64,000 bases of DNA from Prevotella sp. (lineage in GTDB: Bacteria > Bacteroidota > Bacteroidia > Bacteroidales > Bacteroidaceae), in the NCBI GenBank assembly GCA_017428925.1, contig JAFRPY010000046.1:47850-111849 (forward strand), read 5' to 3'. The notes beneath the pieces were generated by a model. It worked only from the letters and a program-made list of their open reading frames with translations. It was not told the origin of the DNA and did no database searches. Numbering within the stretch: the stretch's first letter is position 1; the number at the start of each line of letters is the position of its first letter. Shown piece after piece: positions 1 to 9,335 of the stretch. The translations under genes and the position numbers were made by a program.

Positions 1-258
1 GATGAATATTGGGGCTTCAAGACCCTTGTCATGGATGTTCAAGAAGCAAGTGCTGATTGTGCAATGCGCATCATGAACGGTTGGTGGAGTGCTACTTACG
101 CTGATGGTGTTCCTGTGGTAGCAGGTACGAATGAGATTCAACTCACCGAGGCTATTGCCAAGGATTGTGCTCGGGGCAATGGTGGCTCTGGCAAAGACCT
201 GCAGCTCATGATTACTTCAGGTTCATGCACTGTCAATTCTATTTACTATGAGGAATAA
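1..258 (+). CDS. C-terminal fragment of an unidentified protein
   Basis: The reading frame is open from the first base and ends at the TAA at 256-258, so this is the last 85 residues of a gene that begins outside the window. The residues alternate polar and hydrophobic as in a beta-sandwich domain and end in ITSGSCTVNSIYYEE. That is the look of C-terminal carbohydrate-binding or accessory domains of secreted Bacteroidota proteins, but no family can be named from so little. A terminator follows directly, so the gene is the end of its own transcription unit. Confidence 0.6.
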   Translation, partial: DEYWGFKTLVMDVQEASADCAMRIMNGWWSATYADGVPVVAGTNEIQLTEAIAKDCARGNGGSGKDLQLMITSGSCTVNSIYYEE

Positions 259-286
259 TCATTCCTTAATGGTATAATTAATAATA

Positions 287-316
287 GGCTGACTCAATCA
301 AAAGAGTCAGCCTTTT
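287..316 (+). terminator. Rho-independent terminator after the fragment at the left edge
   Basis: GGCTGACTC and GAGTCAGCC form a perfect 9-bp stem around a short A-rich loop, followed by TTTTA. It lies between the partial gene and the first membrane-protein module. Confidence 0.85.
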
Positions 317-327
317 ATAGCAAAAAA

Positions 328-2115
328 ATGACAAATAAAAGCAAATTATCCAGTGTCGTCCTCTATGTAAGTCTGTTGGCTTTCATTGCTTTTACCGTAT
401 ACATTTTATACATCAATCTCGAGGTACTCTATACAGCACACGAGCGTTCAGAATTCATTTACGGAGCGCCGTTCTTCCACAGGCTTCTGTCGAAGCCCTT
501 TGGGCTGATGCAGTATGTCGGAGCCTGGCTCACCCAGCTATGCTATAGGCCATCGTTAGGTGCGGCTGTGATGATGGTTATATGGATCCTTATATTCTAT
601 GTTGGTACCAAGGCGTTCCGTTTACAGGAGAATGTCACTGCGTTGATGCTTTTGCCTATAGCCTGTCTGCTTACGTCGGTTGTCAATCAGGGCTATTGGA
701 TTTACATATCCACCATCAGGGGCTATTGGTTCTCGCAGTCGATAGGTTATCTCGTCATGCTGTTGCTCCTATGGGCCGCACGATGCACGCCGCGCAAATG
801 GCATCTTGTATGGTATGTGTTTGCCTTTTGCATCTATCCTGTGCTTGGATGGTTTGCTTTGCTTTTCGTCCTATGTCTTGTTTTTTGCGAGAAACCCACC
901 TGGCGTGAGTTTCTTGGCGTTGTCTTGCTCTTCTTTACCGCCAGTATCTGGCATACTCAGTTCTATTCGAATCAGAAGTTCGACGATGTAGTATTGGCTG
1001 GCCTGCCACGATTCTTAACACCATCAGACAGTGCCCAACACCTCTCCATCCCGCTCTGGGTGCTTGCAGCCGTTTCTGTGCTCATACCGTCGTTTGGTCG
1101 TTTTGGAAACAGGTCGTTTGGTCGTTTGGTTGTTCCAGTGGTTTGTGCCGTTGCAGGTATCTTCTTTATCGGTTCGCTCATGTATTATGATCGGAACTAC
1201 ATTGACGAAATGCGTATGGTGCGTTATGCCGAAGACGACAACTGGAAGGGAGTTCTTCAAATAGCAGAAGAGAATAAGAAGCCAACGAGCACGATGATAT
1301 TTCTTAAGAATGTCGCCCTGATGAACGAAGGCGGCCTGCTCGACCAATCGTTCAAATTGGGCAACGATGCAGCAAGTATTAACAACCCCGATACGCTCCA
1401 TGTCACCCTTTTGGACATTGCATCGCCTTTGGTATATTACAACTACGGTATGATGAACGAGGCCATCCGCCTGAATTTCGAAAATGCCATACAGGCAGGC
1501 TTCTCGCCTTTCTACCTTAAGACGCTTGCCCGCTGTGCCCTGGCTGTCGGAGACAAGAAACTGGTAGAGCGCTATACGACCATATTACATCATCATCCGT
1601 TTTACGGCGATTGGCAACCGGCTCCTGTTACAGAAAAGATCAAGGAATTGCAAAAATGCTATCCCGACGAACTCACCGGTGTGGAGAACAGCGATAGTTA
1701 TATTGTCAACAGTATCAGCCTTTGGTATGAATCCGACAGTAAAGTGGTTTCAGAACAGGCATTGTTTTATTCCATGCTACGCTGTGATTCACGTCGATTT
1801 TGGAATTCGCTGCGCAGTTTTGTGAAGTCGCACATGAACGAGGAGTTTCCTTTGCATGCGATGGAGGCTTATATTCTGTACATGGACAAGTCTCCCGAAG
1901 AGAAGCGGATGATGCTCCCTGTCAAGCAGGTTGTCTATGATCGTTATAAAAGGTTCTGGGAGACTCTTGAAAGTATAGCAATGCCAGGTATGACAATCGA
2001 GCAGGTTGGTGAAAAGATGAGTGGGGAATTCGGAGATACCTACTGGTGGTACAACATCTTCGGAAGAAAACCTATTAACATAACTGGCAGTATTGGTCAC
2101 GAACTTCAATCGTAA
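328..2115 (+). CDS. Module 1 polytopic membrane protein, DUF6057-like
   Basis: A 595-residue protein with about eight hydrophobic segments in residues 9-288, then a soluble helical region (290-595) resembling TPR-type repeats. It is the most divergent of four paralogues in the first 21 kb. The others share a Y-x-E-Q-x-QLFLW motif after the first membrane segment and a PGG-L-x-W-LG-x-F-x-x-QFY motif, and here only the general layout survives. Each paralogue is followed by a TolB-like lipoprotein gene, 7 nt away in this case, so the two products probably act together at the envelope. The DUF6057 name is from memory and no biochemical function is known to me. Confidence 0.7.
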   Translation: MTNKSKLSSVVLYVSLLAFIAFTVYILYINLEVLYTAHERSEFIYGAPFFHRLLSKPFGLMQYVGAWLTQLCYRPSLGAAVMMVIWILIFYVGTKAFRLQENVTALMLLPIACLLTSVVNQGYWIYISTIRGYWFSQSIGYLVMLLLLWAARCTPRKWHLVWYVFAFCIYPVLGWFALLFVLCLVFCEKPTWREFLGVVLLFFTASIWHTQFYSNQKFDDVVLAGLPRFLTPSDSAQHLSIPLWVLAAVSVLIPSFGRFGNRSFGRLVVPVVCAVAGIFFIGSLMYYDRNYIDEMRMVRYAEDDNWKGVLQIAEENKKPTSTMIFLKNVALMNEGGLLDQSFKLGNDAASINNPDTLHVTLLDIASPLVYYNYGMMNEAIRLNFENAIQAGFSPFYLKTLARCALAVGDKKLVERYTTILHHHPFYGDWQPAPVTEKIKELQKCYPDELTGVENSDSYIVNSISLWYESDSKVVSEQALFYSMLRCDSRRFWNSLRSFVKSHMNEEFPLHAMEAYILYMDKSPEEKRMMLPVKQVVYDRYKRFWETLESIAMPGMTIEQVGEKMSGEFGDTYWWYNIFGRKPINITGSIGHELQS

Positions 2116-2122
2116 ATTAATC

Positions 2123-3721
2123 ATGAAAAGTAATTATGCATTACGCATTAAGAATTATGCATTATTAAAGTTTCTGGCAGTAGCCATATTACTTTTATCA
2201 TCGTGTGTGAATCATCCCGATGTGCCTTCTTCATTCAAGGAGGCCAAGTGTCTGCCTGCCATCTTCCCTGATTATTGCGATGTCACCGTGCCGTGCAACA
2301 TTGCGCCTCTCAATTTTATGCTTCCTGCTGACCAGTATGAAGCGTGTGTGGCACGTATCACCACTCCCGACGGCCAGCAGCAGACCTATGGCAGCGGTGT
2401 GAAGGTGCAGATACCCGAGCAGGAATGGCATGCCATGCTCGATGCCTCGAAGGGTAGGAGCATCAAGGTAGAGGTGTGGGGAAAGAGGAAAGAGGAAAGA
2501 GGAGAGAGAAGAGAGGAAAGAGGAGAGAGGAGAGAGGAGAGTGGAGAGGGGAAAGAGGAGAGAGAATGGCTGAAGTTCACTCCATTTGAGATATATGTAG
2601 CCAAGGAGCCTATAGATGAGTACCTTTCGTATCGCCTCATCGAACCGTCGTATGTTGCATGGACCTTCATGGAGATAGCCCAACGCAACCTTACTACATT
2701 CGATGAATCGCAGATATTCAATAACGAAATTACCATGAACGACAGGGCAAAAGGCCAGTGCATCAACTGCCACAGCTATCAGAACTACAAGACCGACAAT
2801 ATGCTCTTTCACGTGCGTCTCTCTAATGCAGGTACTGTTATTGTAAACGATGGCAAGGTCTCAAAAGTCAATATGAAGCGCGACTATACCATCTCTGGCG
2901 GCGTCTATCCCTCATGGCATCCCACAGCCAAGCTGGTTGCTTTCTCCACCAACAAGACACGGCAGGCTTTCCATACGGCAAATCCCAACAAGATTGAGGT
3001 CTACGACCTCGCGAGCGACATGATTCTCTACGATGTGGAGACAGATTCGGTAAGCATCGTCAGTAACGATTCCACGCTTTTAGAGGTTTATCCCACTTGG
3101 TCGCCCGACGGCAAATACCTCTATTATTGCAAGTCCGTGCCGCTTCCTGAAGAGATGCGCGACAAGGACATCCGCACCACCTATCCGAAAATACAATACA
3201 ACCTCGTTCGACGTTCGTTCGACATGAAGACACACAACTTTGGTGAGGAGGAACTGGTGTATGATGCTGCATCATCCGACAAGAGTGTCACCCTTCCGCG
3301 CATCAGCCCCGACGGGCGCTATCTGCTCTTTGCACTGGGGCAGTATGGATGTTTCCATAGCCGCCACCATGATGCCGACATTGTCTGCATCCCAATGGAC
3401 AAGTATTCTGGCACCGCCCTTACCGCGGAAACTTCTTCGCCTTTAGATCTCACCCTCCTCAATAGTGATGGCTATTCCGACAGCTATCCATCATGGTCGA
3501 GCAATGGGCACTGGATTATGCTGGCCAGTCGTCGCGACGACGACAACTACAGTCGAGTATATTTTTCCTATTTCAACAACGGGAAAGTTGGCAAGGCTTT
3601 CCTCATGCCGCAGGAGGATCCTGAACAGCATATCAGCCTGTTGAAGAGCTATAACCGTCCGGAGTTCATGGTTGAGCCGGTCAGTATCAGCGTTGAAGAG
3701 TTCAGCAGGGTGTTCGAATAG
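2123..3721 (+). CDS. Module 1 TolB-like propeller lipoprotein with CxNCH motif
   Basis: The start at 2123 gives a lipoprotein signal ending LLLSSC; an upstream in-frame ATG at 2093 would overlap the previous gene. The product is 532 residues. The N-terminal part contains IFPDYCDVTVPCNIAPLNF, conserved in all four paralogues. A c-type haem-like motif (C213-I-N-C-H217) follows, then PD40/TolB-like propeller blades such as YPSWHP and YPTWSPDGKYLYY. Two oddities stand out. The first residues (NYALRIKNYAL) are encoded by a low-complexity AT spacer, and residues about 119-147 are a purine-only insertion encoding K/R/E/G residues. Haem attachment is inferred from the motif only. Confidence 0.72.
   Translation: MKSNYALRIKNYALLKFLAVAILLLSSCVNHPDVPSSFKEAKCLPAIFPDYCDVTVPCNIAPLNFMLPADQYEACVARITTPDGQQQTYGSGVKVQIPEQEWHAMLDASKGRSIKVEVWGKRKEERGERREERGERREESGEGKEEREWLKFTPFEIYVAKEPIDEYLSYRLIEPSYVAWTFMEIAQRNLTTFDESQIFNNEITMNDRAKGQCINCHSYQNYKTDNMLFHVRLSNAGTVIVNDGKVSKVNMKRDYTISGGVYPSWHPTAKLVAFSTNKTRQAFHTANPNKIEVYDLASDMILYDVETDSVSIVSNDSTLLEVYPTWSPDGKYLYYCKSVPLPEEMRDKDIRTTYPKIQYNLVRRSFDMKTHNFGEEELVYDAASSDKSVTLPRISPDGRYLLFALGQYGCFHSRHHDADIVCIPMDKYSGTALTAETSSPLDLTLLNSDGYSDSYPSWSSNGHWIMLASRRDDDNYSRVYFSYFNNGKVGKAFLMPQEDPEQHISLLKSYNRPEFMVEPVSISVEEFSRVFE
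2478..2562 (+). repeat. Purine-only low-complexity insertion inside the propeller gene
   Basis: About 85 bases consist almost only of A and G in near-repeats such as GAGGAAAGAGGAGAGA, read in frame as a K/R/E/G-rich stretch. The three paralogues lack it at this point. A similar tract occurs in the spacer at 44496-44520. Such tracts are prone to slippage, so length may vary between strains. Confidence 0.75.
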
Positions 3722-3732
3722 CGGATTGCGAG

Positions 3733-3774
3733 AATTGTCACATCTGTTTTGTAATCTTGATGTGACAATTTTTT
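3733..3774 (+). terminator. Strong terminator after module 1
   Basis: AATTGTCACATC pairs with GATGTGACAATT (12 bp) across a 14-nt loop and is followed by a run of T. It separates module 1 from the susC-type operon. Confidence 0.9.
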
Positions 3775-3881
3775 ACATTTAATGCCAAAAATCCCCCCTT
3801 ATACTTTATTGTTTGTCTTCTTTTGACAAGAAAAGTCCAAAAATGAGCAAAAAAGTATTATGATTTTTGTTTTATTTAGTT

Positions 3882-4125
3882 TAATTTTGCACAGCGTTAA
3901 TAAACAAAACTTACAACTATAGCCGCTAACTGTCTCGAATACACTAACAACTGATAAATTTAACTTAATAATTGTAAATATGAGATTAGAAGATTCAGCG
4001 TGATTGGCACAACCATGCCATCTGCTGTTTCCTTTTGTGGAAACAGCAGCCAGTATAGCCGTTCCTTCAGGCGGTTGTCTAATGAGAATACATTAATTTA
4101 ATTAACCTAAAGAATATACTTAAGT
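3882..4125 (+). promoter_or_regulatory. Promoter -7 box and long structured leader of the susC-type operon
   Basis: TAATTTTGC at 3882-3890 matches the Bacteroidota -7 consensus TAnnTTTGC. The nearest TTTG lies only 12 nt upstream, so the -33 element is uncertain. A start near 3896 would leave a leader of about 230 nt. It contains a perfect 11-bp hairpin, CTGCTGTTTCC (4022-4032) with GGAAACAGCAG (4039-4049), and no T tract. Long leaders are common on susC-like genes and can be targets of post-transcriptional control; that role is inference here. Confidence 0.55.
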
Positions 4126-7100
4126 ATGAATCAAAACTTCAGAAAGACAGCGTTGACAGCTGGTGTATGTGCCATGTTAGGTTTGGCATATTCGCCAAAT
4201 GTCTATGCTGATGCTGCTGTGAACACCGTTCAGTCGGTACAGCAGTCGAAGAAAGTGACGGGTACCATATCGGATGCCATGGGGCCGGTAATCGGAGCCA
4301 GCATTCTGGAAAAAGGTACAAGTAACGGTACGGTTACCGATCTCGACGGTAACTTCTCTCTCAATGTAAACCCTGGTGCCACACTGGTCATCAGTTACAT
4401 CGGTTATGAGACTCAGGAGATTGCCGTGGGCAATCAGTCTGCTATCAATGTGACCATGAAGGAAGACAACACCGCCCTGGAAGAAGTGGTAGTCGTAGGT
4501 TATGGTGTGCAGAAGAAGAAACTCGTGACAGGTGCAACCGTTCAGGTGAAGGGTGAGGACATCGCCAAACTGAACACCACCAATGCGCTGACCGCCATGC
4601 AGGCGTCATCTCCGGGTGTGAACATTACACAGAGTTCTTCTCAGCCAGGCAAGGGATTCAAGGTAAACATCCGTGGCGTAGGTACCATCGGTACCAGTTC
4701 TCCGCTGCTTATCATTGATGGCATAAACGCAGGTACGGCTGATGATGGTCTGAATGGCTTGAACCCGAATGACATTGAGTCTATCGACGTGTTGAAGGAT
4801 GCTGCATCGGCAGCCATTTACGGTGCACGTGCTGCCAACGGTGTAATTCTTGTGACCACCAAGCAGGGCAAGCAGGGCAAGGTGCAGTTGCAATACGACG
4901 GCTTTGTGGGCTGGTCGAACGCCTATAAGGTGCCTGGACTTGTGAACGCCAAGCAGTATATGCAACTCATCAATGAAACCAATTTCAACACTTATGGTAC
5001 TGCCACCGACTGGGCTTCTCTCGTTCCTGCCGACATCCTGACTGCCGTGAATAATGGCTGGGAAGGCACTGACTGGTTCAAGGAGTATGAAAACAAGAAT
5101 GCCCTGCAATTCAGTCACGCTGTGACGCTGAATGGTGGTTCTGACCGTTCAAAGTTCTCGATAAGCTTGAATTATAGTTCCAACGACGGTGTAATGGGTG
5201 CCAGCAATGCGTCTAACTACAAGCGCTACGGCGGCCGCATCAACTCAGAGCATGTGCTCCTGAAGGGCAAGGACTTGCTGGGAGCCGACCACGACATCAT
5301 CACCATTGGTGAGAACGTGAGTTACTGGTATCACCGCAGCCACGACTTGGCCGAGGGCAATGGCTACTGGAACATCATGCAGGCTGCCTATACAGCCAGC
5401 CCTTTGGTGAAACCTTACAATTCCGACGGCTCGCTGGCCAGTTACCGTGAGAACGGCGCAGGCTACAGCACGATGATATATTCGAACCCGCTGAACCACT
5501 TCATGAACGGCGGATATAACTCTATCAATAAGAATCGCGACTTCGGCGTGGGAGCAACCATCTATTGGATTGTGGAACCCATTAAGAACCTGAAATACCG
5601 TGGTCAGTTCAACACTGGCTACAGTGCATCGAACAGCCGCAACATCTCGCTGCCTTACTCATCGAGTTTCACTGGAGCCAGTGCCAACTACTCTCTTAAC
5701 ATGAGCGAGAATCAGAGCAGCAGTTTCTCTCTGGAAAACACGTTGTCTTACGCTATGTCGCTCGGTAAGCATAACATCGACATCCTGGCAGGACAGTCAA
5801 TTGAGCGTTCCAACTGGAGCAGCGGTATGTCAATGGCTTTCACCGTGGGTGAAGAAAACCTCAACTCGCTGGTGCTCAACGGATGGGACTACAACATTCC
5901 GTCGAACTACGAAGGCCAGTATATAACAGGACATTCCGGCTACGACAATCCTTCAGCAGGCAGTATCGCCTCTTTCTTCGGCCGTCTGAATTACAACTTC
6001 GACGAGAAATACATGCTGACCGCTATCATCCGCGCCGATGGTAGTTCTAACTTCGCCAGAGGCAAGCGCTGGGGCTACTTCCCCTCTGTTTCGGCTGGTT
6101 GGGTAGTCACCAACGAGAAGTTCATGGAATCTACCGCTTCCTGGATGGACTTCCTTAAACTGCGTGCCAGCTGGGGTCAGAATGGTAACTGCCAGATTGG
6201 CAACTTCTACTATCTGTCGAATATCGGCTTCTCGCCTACAGGCTATCCCGATTATGGCTACAAGTTCTCAAGCGACATGAACTACACCGTAGGCCAAGGT
6301 AACTATACAACTGGTGCCTACGCCAAGAATGTTCCCAACCCCGACGTGACTTGGGAAACCTCTGAGCAGATCGACCTTGGTATCGATGCCCGCTTCCTGA
6401 AGAGCCGCCTGGGCCTTGCTTTCGACTGGTATCAGAAGAAGACCAAGGACTGGCTGGTACAGGCTCCGATGAATGAGATACTCGGTTATGAGGAGCCGGC
6501 TATGATTAATGGCGGTGACATCAAGAACACAGGTATTGAGGTGGCTCTTTCATGGAACGACAATATTGGCAAGGATTTCCGCTATCATGCCAATGTGAAC
6601 TTTGCTACCAACAAAAATAAGGTGACACGTCTGGCCACATCGTCGCCCATCGGTATCGACACCAATAAGTATGGCAGTACGCTGTTCCAGAACTCTTCAT
6701 ACGTATCTGTAGTGGAGGAAGGCCACCCTGTGGGCTACTTCTCTGGAATGTCTTACAGTGGTATTTGGCAGAATCAGGCTCAGATTGACGCTGCCCGTGC
6801 AGCAGGCCAGGCCGTACTTGACGGTGCACAGCCCGGCGATCCCATCTGGGATGACTACGATGGCGACGGCACTATCAACTACGACAACGACCGCCATGAG
6901 ATTGGTCAGCCCCATCCGAAGGTAACCCTTGGCGTGAGCCTCGGTTTCGAGTGGAAGGGACTTGACTTCGGTGTGACCGGATTCGGTGCTTTCGGACAGC
7001 AAGTGATGCAGTGCTACCGCACAGCCCTTCTGGCCAATGCCTACAACAACTACACTGTTGACGCATTCGACCGTTGGCATGGCGAGGGAACGAGCAACAC

Positions 7101-7422
7101 TATGCCGCGCCTGACCGTGGGTCACACTAACGACCAGTGGGTAAGCACCCGCTACATGCAGGATGCCGACTACTTCAAGATTCAGAATATTACGCTGGGC
7201 TACGACTTCAGCAAACTGTGGAAGAGCAGCCCGTTCTCGCAGCTCCGCCTCTATGTACAGGCCCAGAACCTCTATACCTTCACCGGCTACACGGGTGTTG
7301 ATCCCGAGTGCAGCTCCGACGGTGGTAAGTCTCAAGACAGCATGAACTTCATCCGTGGTATCGACGTAGGTCTCTATCCGAGTGCCCGTACCTTCATCAT
7401 CGGTGCAAGCATCAAGTTCTAA
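4126..7422 (+). CDS. SusC/RagA-family TonB-dependent outer-membrane transporter
   Basis: A 1098-residue outer-membrane receptor. Order: signal peptide (about 1-29), CarboxypepD_reg-like domain (about 43-118, from KKVTGTISDAMGPVIGAS to SYIGYETQEI), the segment EEVVVVGYG before the plug (about 120-240, including GVNITQSSSQ and LLIIDGI), then a beta-barrel ending in a short strand with terminal phenylalanine. A D-rich DYDGDGTINYDNDR segment near the end is typical of the family. It forms with the next gene the usual SusC/SusD pair for TonB-powered uptake of glycans or peptides. No glycoside hydrolase is nearby, so the substrate cannot be predicted. Confidence 0.95.
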   Translation: MNQNFRKTALTAGVCAMLGLAYSPNVYADAAVNTVQSVQQSKKVTGTISDAMGPVIGASILEKGTSNGTVTDLDGNFSLNVNPGATLVISYIGYETQEIAVGNQSAINVTMKEDNTALEEVVVVGYGVQKKKLVTGATVQVKGEDIAKLNTTNALTAMQASSPGVNITQSSSQPGKGFKVNIRGVGTIGTSSPLLIIDGINAGTADDGLNGLNPNDIESIDVLKDAASAAIYGARAANGVILVTTKQGKQGKVQLQYDGFVGWSNAYKVPGLVNAKQYMQLINETNFNTYGTATDWASLVPADILTAVNNGWEGTDWFKEYENKNALQFSHAVTLNGGSDRSKFSISLNYSSNDGVMGASNASNYKRYGGRINSEHVLLKGKDLLGADHDIITIGENVSYWYHRSHDLAEGNGYWNIMQAAYTASPLVKPYNSDGSLASYRENGAGYSTMIYSNPLNHFMNGGYNSINKNRDFGVGATIYWIVEPIKNLKYRGQFNTGYSASNSRNISLPYSSSFTGASANYSLNMSENQSSSFSLENTLSYAMSLGKHNIDILAGQSIERSNWSSGMSMAFTVGEENLNSLVLNGWDYNIPSNYEGQYITGHSGYDNPSAGSIASFFGRLNYNFDEKYMLTAIIRADGSSNFARGKRWGYFPSVSAGWVVTNEKFMESTASWMDFLKLRASWGQNGNCQIGNFYYLSNIGFSPTGYPDYGYKFSSDMNYTVGQGNYTTGAYAKNVPNPDVTWETSEQIDLGIDARFLKSRLGLAFDWYQKKTKDWLVQAPMNEILGYEEPAMINGGDIKNTGIEVALSWNDNIGKDFRYHANVNFATNKNKVTRLATSSPIGIDTNKYGSTLFQNSSYVSVVEEGHPVGYFSGMSYSGIWQNQAQIDAARAAGQAVLDGAQPGDPIWDDYDGDGTINYDNDRHEIGQPHPKVTLGVSLGFEWKGLDFGVTGFGAFGQQVMQCYRTALLANAYNNYTVDAFDRWHGEGTSNTMPRLTVGHTNDQWVSTRYMQDADYFKIQNITLGYDFSKLWKSSPFSQLRLYVQAQNLYTFTGYTGVDPECSSDGGKSQDSMNFIRGIDVGLYPSARTFIIGASIKF

Positions 7423-7452
7423 TCATAAATTCATAACAGATACTAAGAAAAT

Positions 7453-9303
7453 ATGAAAAAGATATATTTAATGGCAATCGCGGTGGCCTTCACCTTCGGT
7501 CTCACGTCGTGTGAGGACTTCCTCGATTCTTCGAACTATACTGAGGCCAATACCAGCAACTATCCTGCATCGGCAAACGACCTTAATAAGGAACTGGCCG
7601 CTCTCTATGGCGTGATGAACCAGTATTGTACTGACCCACTGCAGACCCCTTGGTTTGTGAACTATATAATGTCTGACGATGCCAATGGCGCTGGCGGTAC
7701 TGGCGACGTGGAGAGCCACGCTATCGGCCACCTGATGGTCAATAAAGAAGGTATATTCGACAATGCCTGGCATAGCACATACGTAGGTATTGCCCGAGCC
7801 AACGCTATCATATATGCTGTTGATGCCTTCGACTGGACTGGTAAGGAGAAAACACGTAACCAGTTGCTCGGTGAGGCTTACTTCATGCGTGGTTTGTTCT
7901 ATCTGTGGGGTTCACAGTTCTGGGGCAACATCCCCGCCTACTGGGCTTCGGCTGCTCCCGACCCCTGCCCACAGCAGGATGCCGAGACCGTTATCTATCC
8001 ACACATCTTGGCTGACTTCTACAGTGCCTATAATCTGATGCAGAACGGAGCCACTACCATTGGCGACGGACATGCCACACGTGGAGCTGCTGCCGGTTAT
8101 CTTGCACGCGCTTATATGTTCTATCAGGGCTTCTACAAGAAAGCTGGCGAACTGGCCAAGGCCAACCTGGCCGATGTGGAATTGCCCGAACAGGAAGGCG
8201 TAAGCGGTCCTCTGACCAAAGCCCAGGTGGTTGCTGCTCTTGAGGATGCCATCAACAATGGCGGTTATAAACTCGTTGAAGACTTCCGTCTGCTCTGGCA
8301 GTACACCAACGAACTGACGGCTCCCGACTATCCTTTCGTGAAGGACTTGGCCGATGCCAAGAAATTCTGGGCTGGAAACGGCAACTCTGAGGAAATGTTC
8401 CAGGTGCAGTTTGGTAACTTTGCCCAGTGGTCTGGAAATACGGCAATGGGTTTCACCAACATGACTTCACTCTACTGCGGCCTGCGCTGTGACGACAATG
8501 GAGCAGGTGTGGCCAATGGCGACTTGGCTTCGCTGCCCTTCGGACAGGGTTGGGGCCAGGGCACTATCAATGAAAACCTCTGGAACGACTGGAGCGATGC
8601 TGACCCACGCAAGAAGGCAACCATTCTCGACGCTCCCACCGAACTGGGACTTGGAACGGGCTTCGTGTTCACCACCAGCTGCTCTGAAGACGCTGGCTAC
8701 TACAATAAGAAGTGGATGCCGATAACGGCATCGGGAACAACTTGGGATGACCACAACGACGCCTATACTTGGTGGGGTGTTTACCGCAAGGCTAATACGG
8801 ATGCAGCCAACAACAACGGTAACTCCTTCCAAGGCGACCATTTCGCTGACATCATTCTGCTGCGTCTGGCTGACGTGATGCTGATGCACTCCGAACTGAC
8901 GGGTACCGCCGACCAAATGAACAAGGTACGTAAACGCGCCGGTCTGGGTGATACTTCCTATTCATGGTCGAACATCAAGAATGAACGCCGTTTCGAACTC
9001 GCTGGCGAAGGTCTGCGCTTCAACGACCTGCGCCGCTGGTCGGGCAAGGACGGTGGCGAAAATTGTGAGGCTGCCGTGGCACTTGAACGCCAGAATGGTT
9101 CGCGTGTGAACTACACGGGCACATGGACAACCATGCACCATGCCTCTTCGTCTTGGGCAAAGCGCTATGCTGCTACCGACGGCTTCTTGCAGATTCCTCC
9201 CGCACAGATTAAGATTGCAGCCGACGAGAACGTGCTGAAGCAAAATCCGGGCTGGGGTTCCAACGTTGCCGATGCCAACATGTCGGGTACGCCTGTATAT
9301 TAA
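7453..9303 (+). CDS. SusD/RagB-family nutrient-binding lipoprotein
   Basis: A 616-residue lipoprotein with signal peptide ending FGLTSCED. It has typical SusD features: an N-terminal NKELAALYGVMNQY helix, the GEAYFMRGLFYLWGSQFWG repeat region and the C-terminal NERRFELAGEGLRFNDLRRW motif. It lies 30 nt after the SusC-type gene and would sit on the cell surface as the lid of the transporter. The family assignment is firm and the ligand is unknown. Confidence 0.94.
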   Translation: MKKIYLMAIAVAFTFGLTSCEDFLDSSNYTEANTSNYPASANDLNKELAALYGVMNQYCTDPLQTPWFVNYIMSDDANGAGGTGDVESHAIGHLMVNKEGIFDNAWHSTYVGIARANAIIYAVDAFDWTGKEKTRNQLLGEAYFMRGLFYLWGSQFWGNIPAYWASAAPDPCPQQDAETVIYPHILADFYSAYNLMQNGATTIGDGHATRGAAAGYLARAYMFYQGFYKKAGELAKANLADVELPEQEGVSGPLTKAQVVAALEDAINNGGYKLVEDFRLLWQYTNELTAPDYPFVKDLADAKKFWAGNGNSEEMFQVQFGNFAQWSGNTAMGFTNMTSLYCGLRCDDNGAGVANGDLASLPFGQGWGQGTINENLWNDWSDADPRKKATILDAPTELGLGTGFVFTTSCSEDAGYYNKKWMPITASGTTWDDHNDAYTWWGVYRKANTDAANNNGNSFQGDHFADIILLRLADVMLMHSELTGTADQMNKVRKRAGLGDTSYSWSNIKNERRFELAGEGLRFNDLRRWSGKDGGENCEAAVALERQNGSRVNYTGTWTTMHHASSSWAKRYAATDGFLQIPPAQIKIAADENVLKQNPGWGSNVADANMSGTPVY

Positions 9304-9335
9304 TATAAGTATTGAGAATTAAGAATTGTAAAGAA

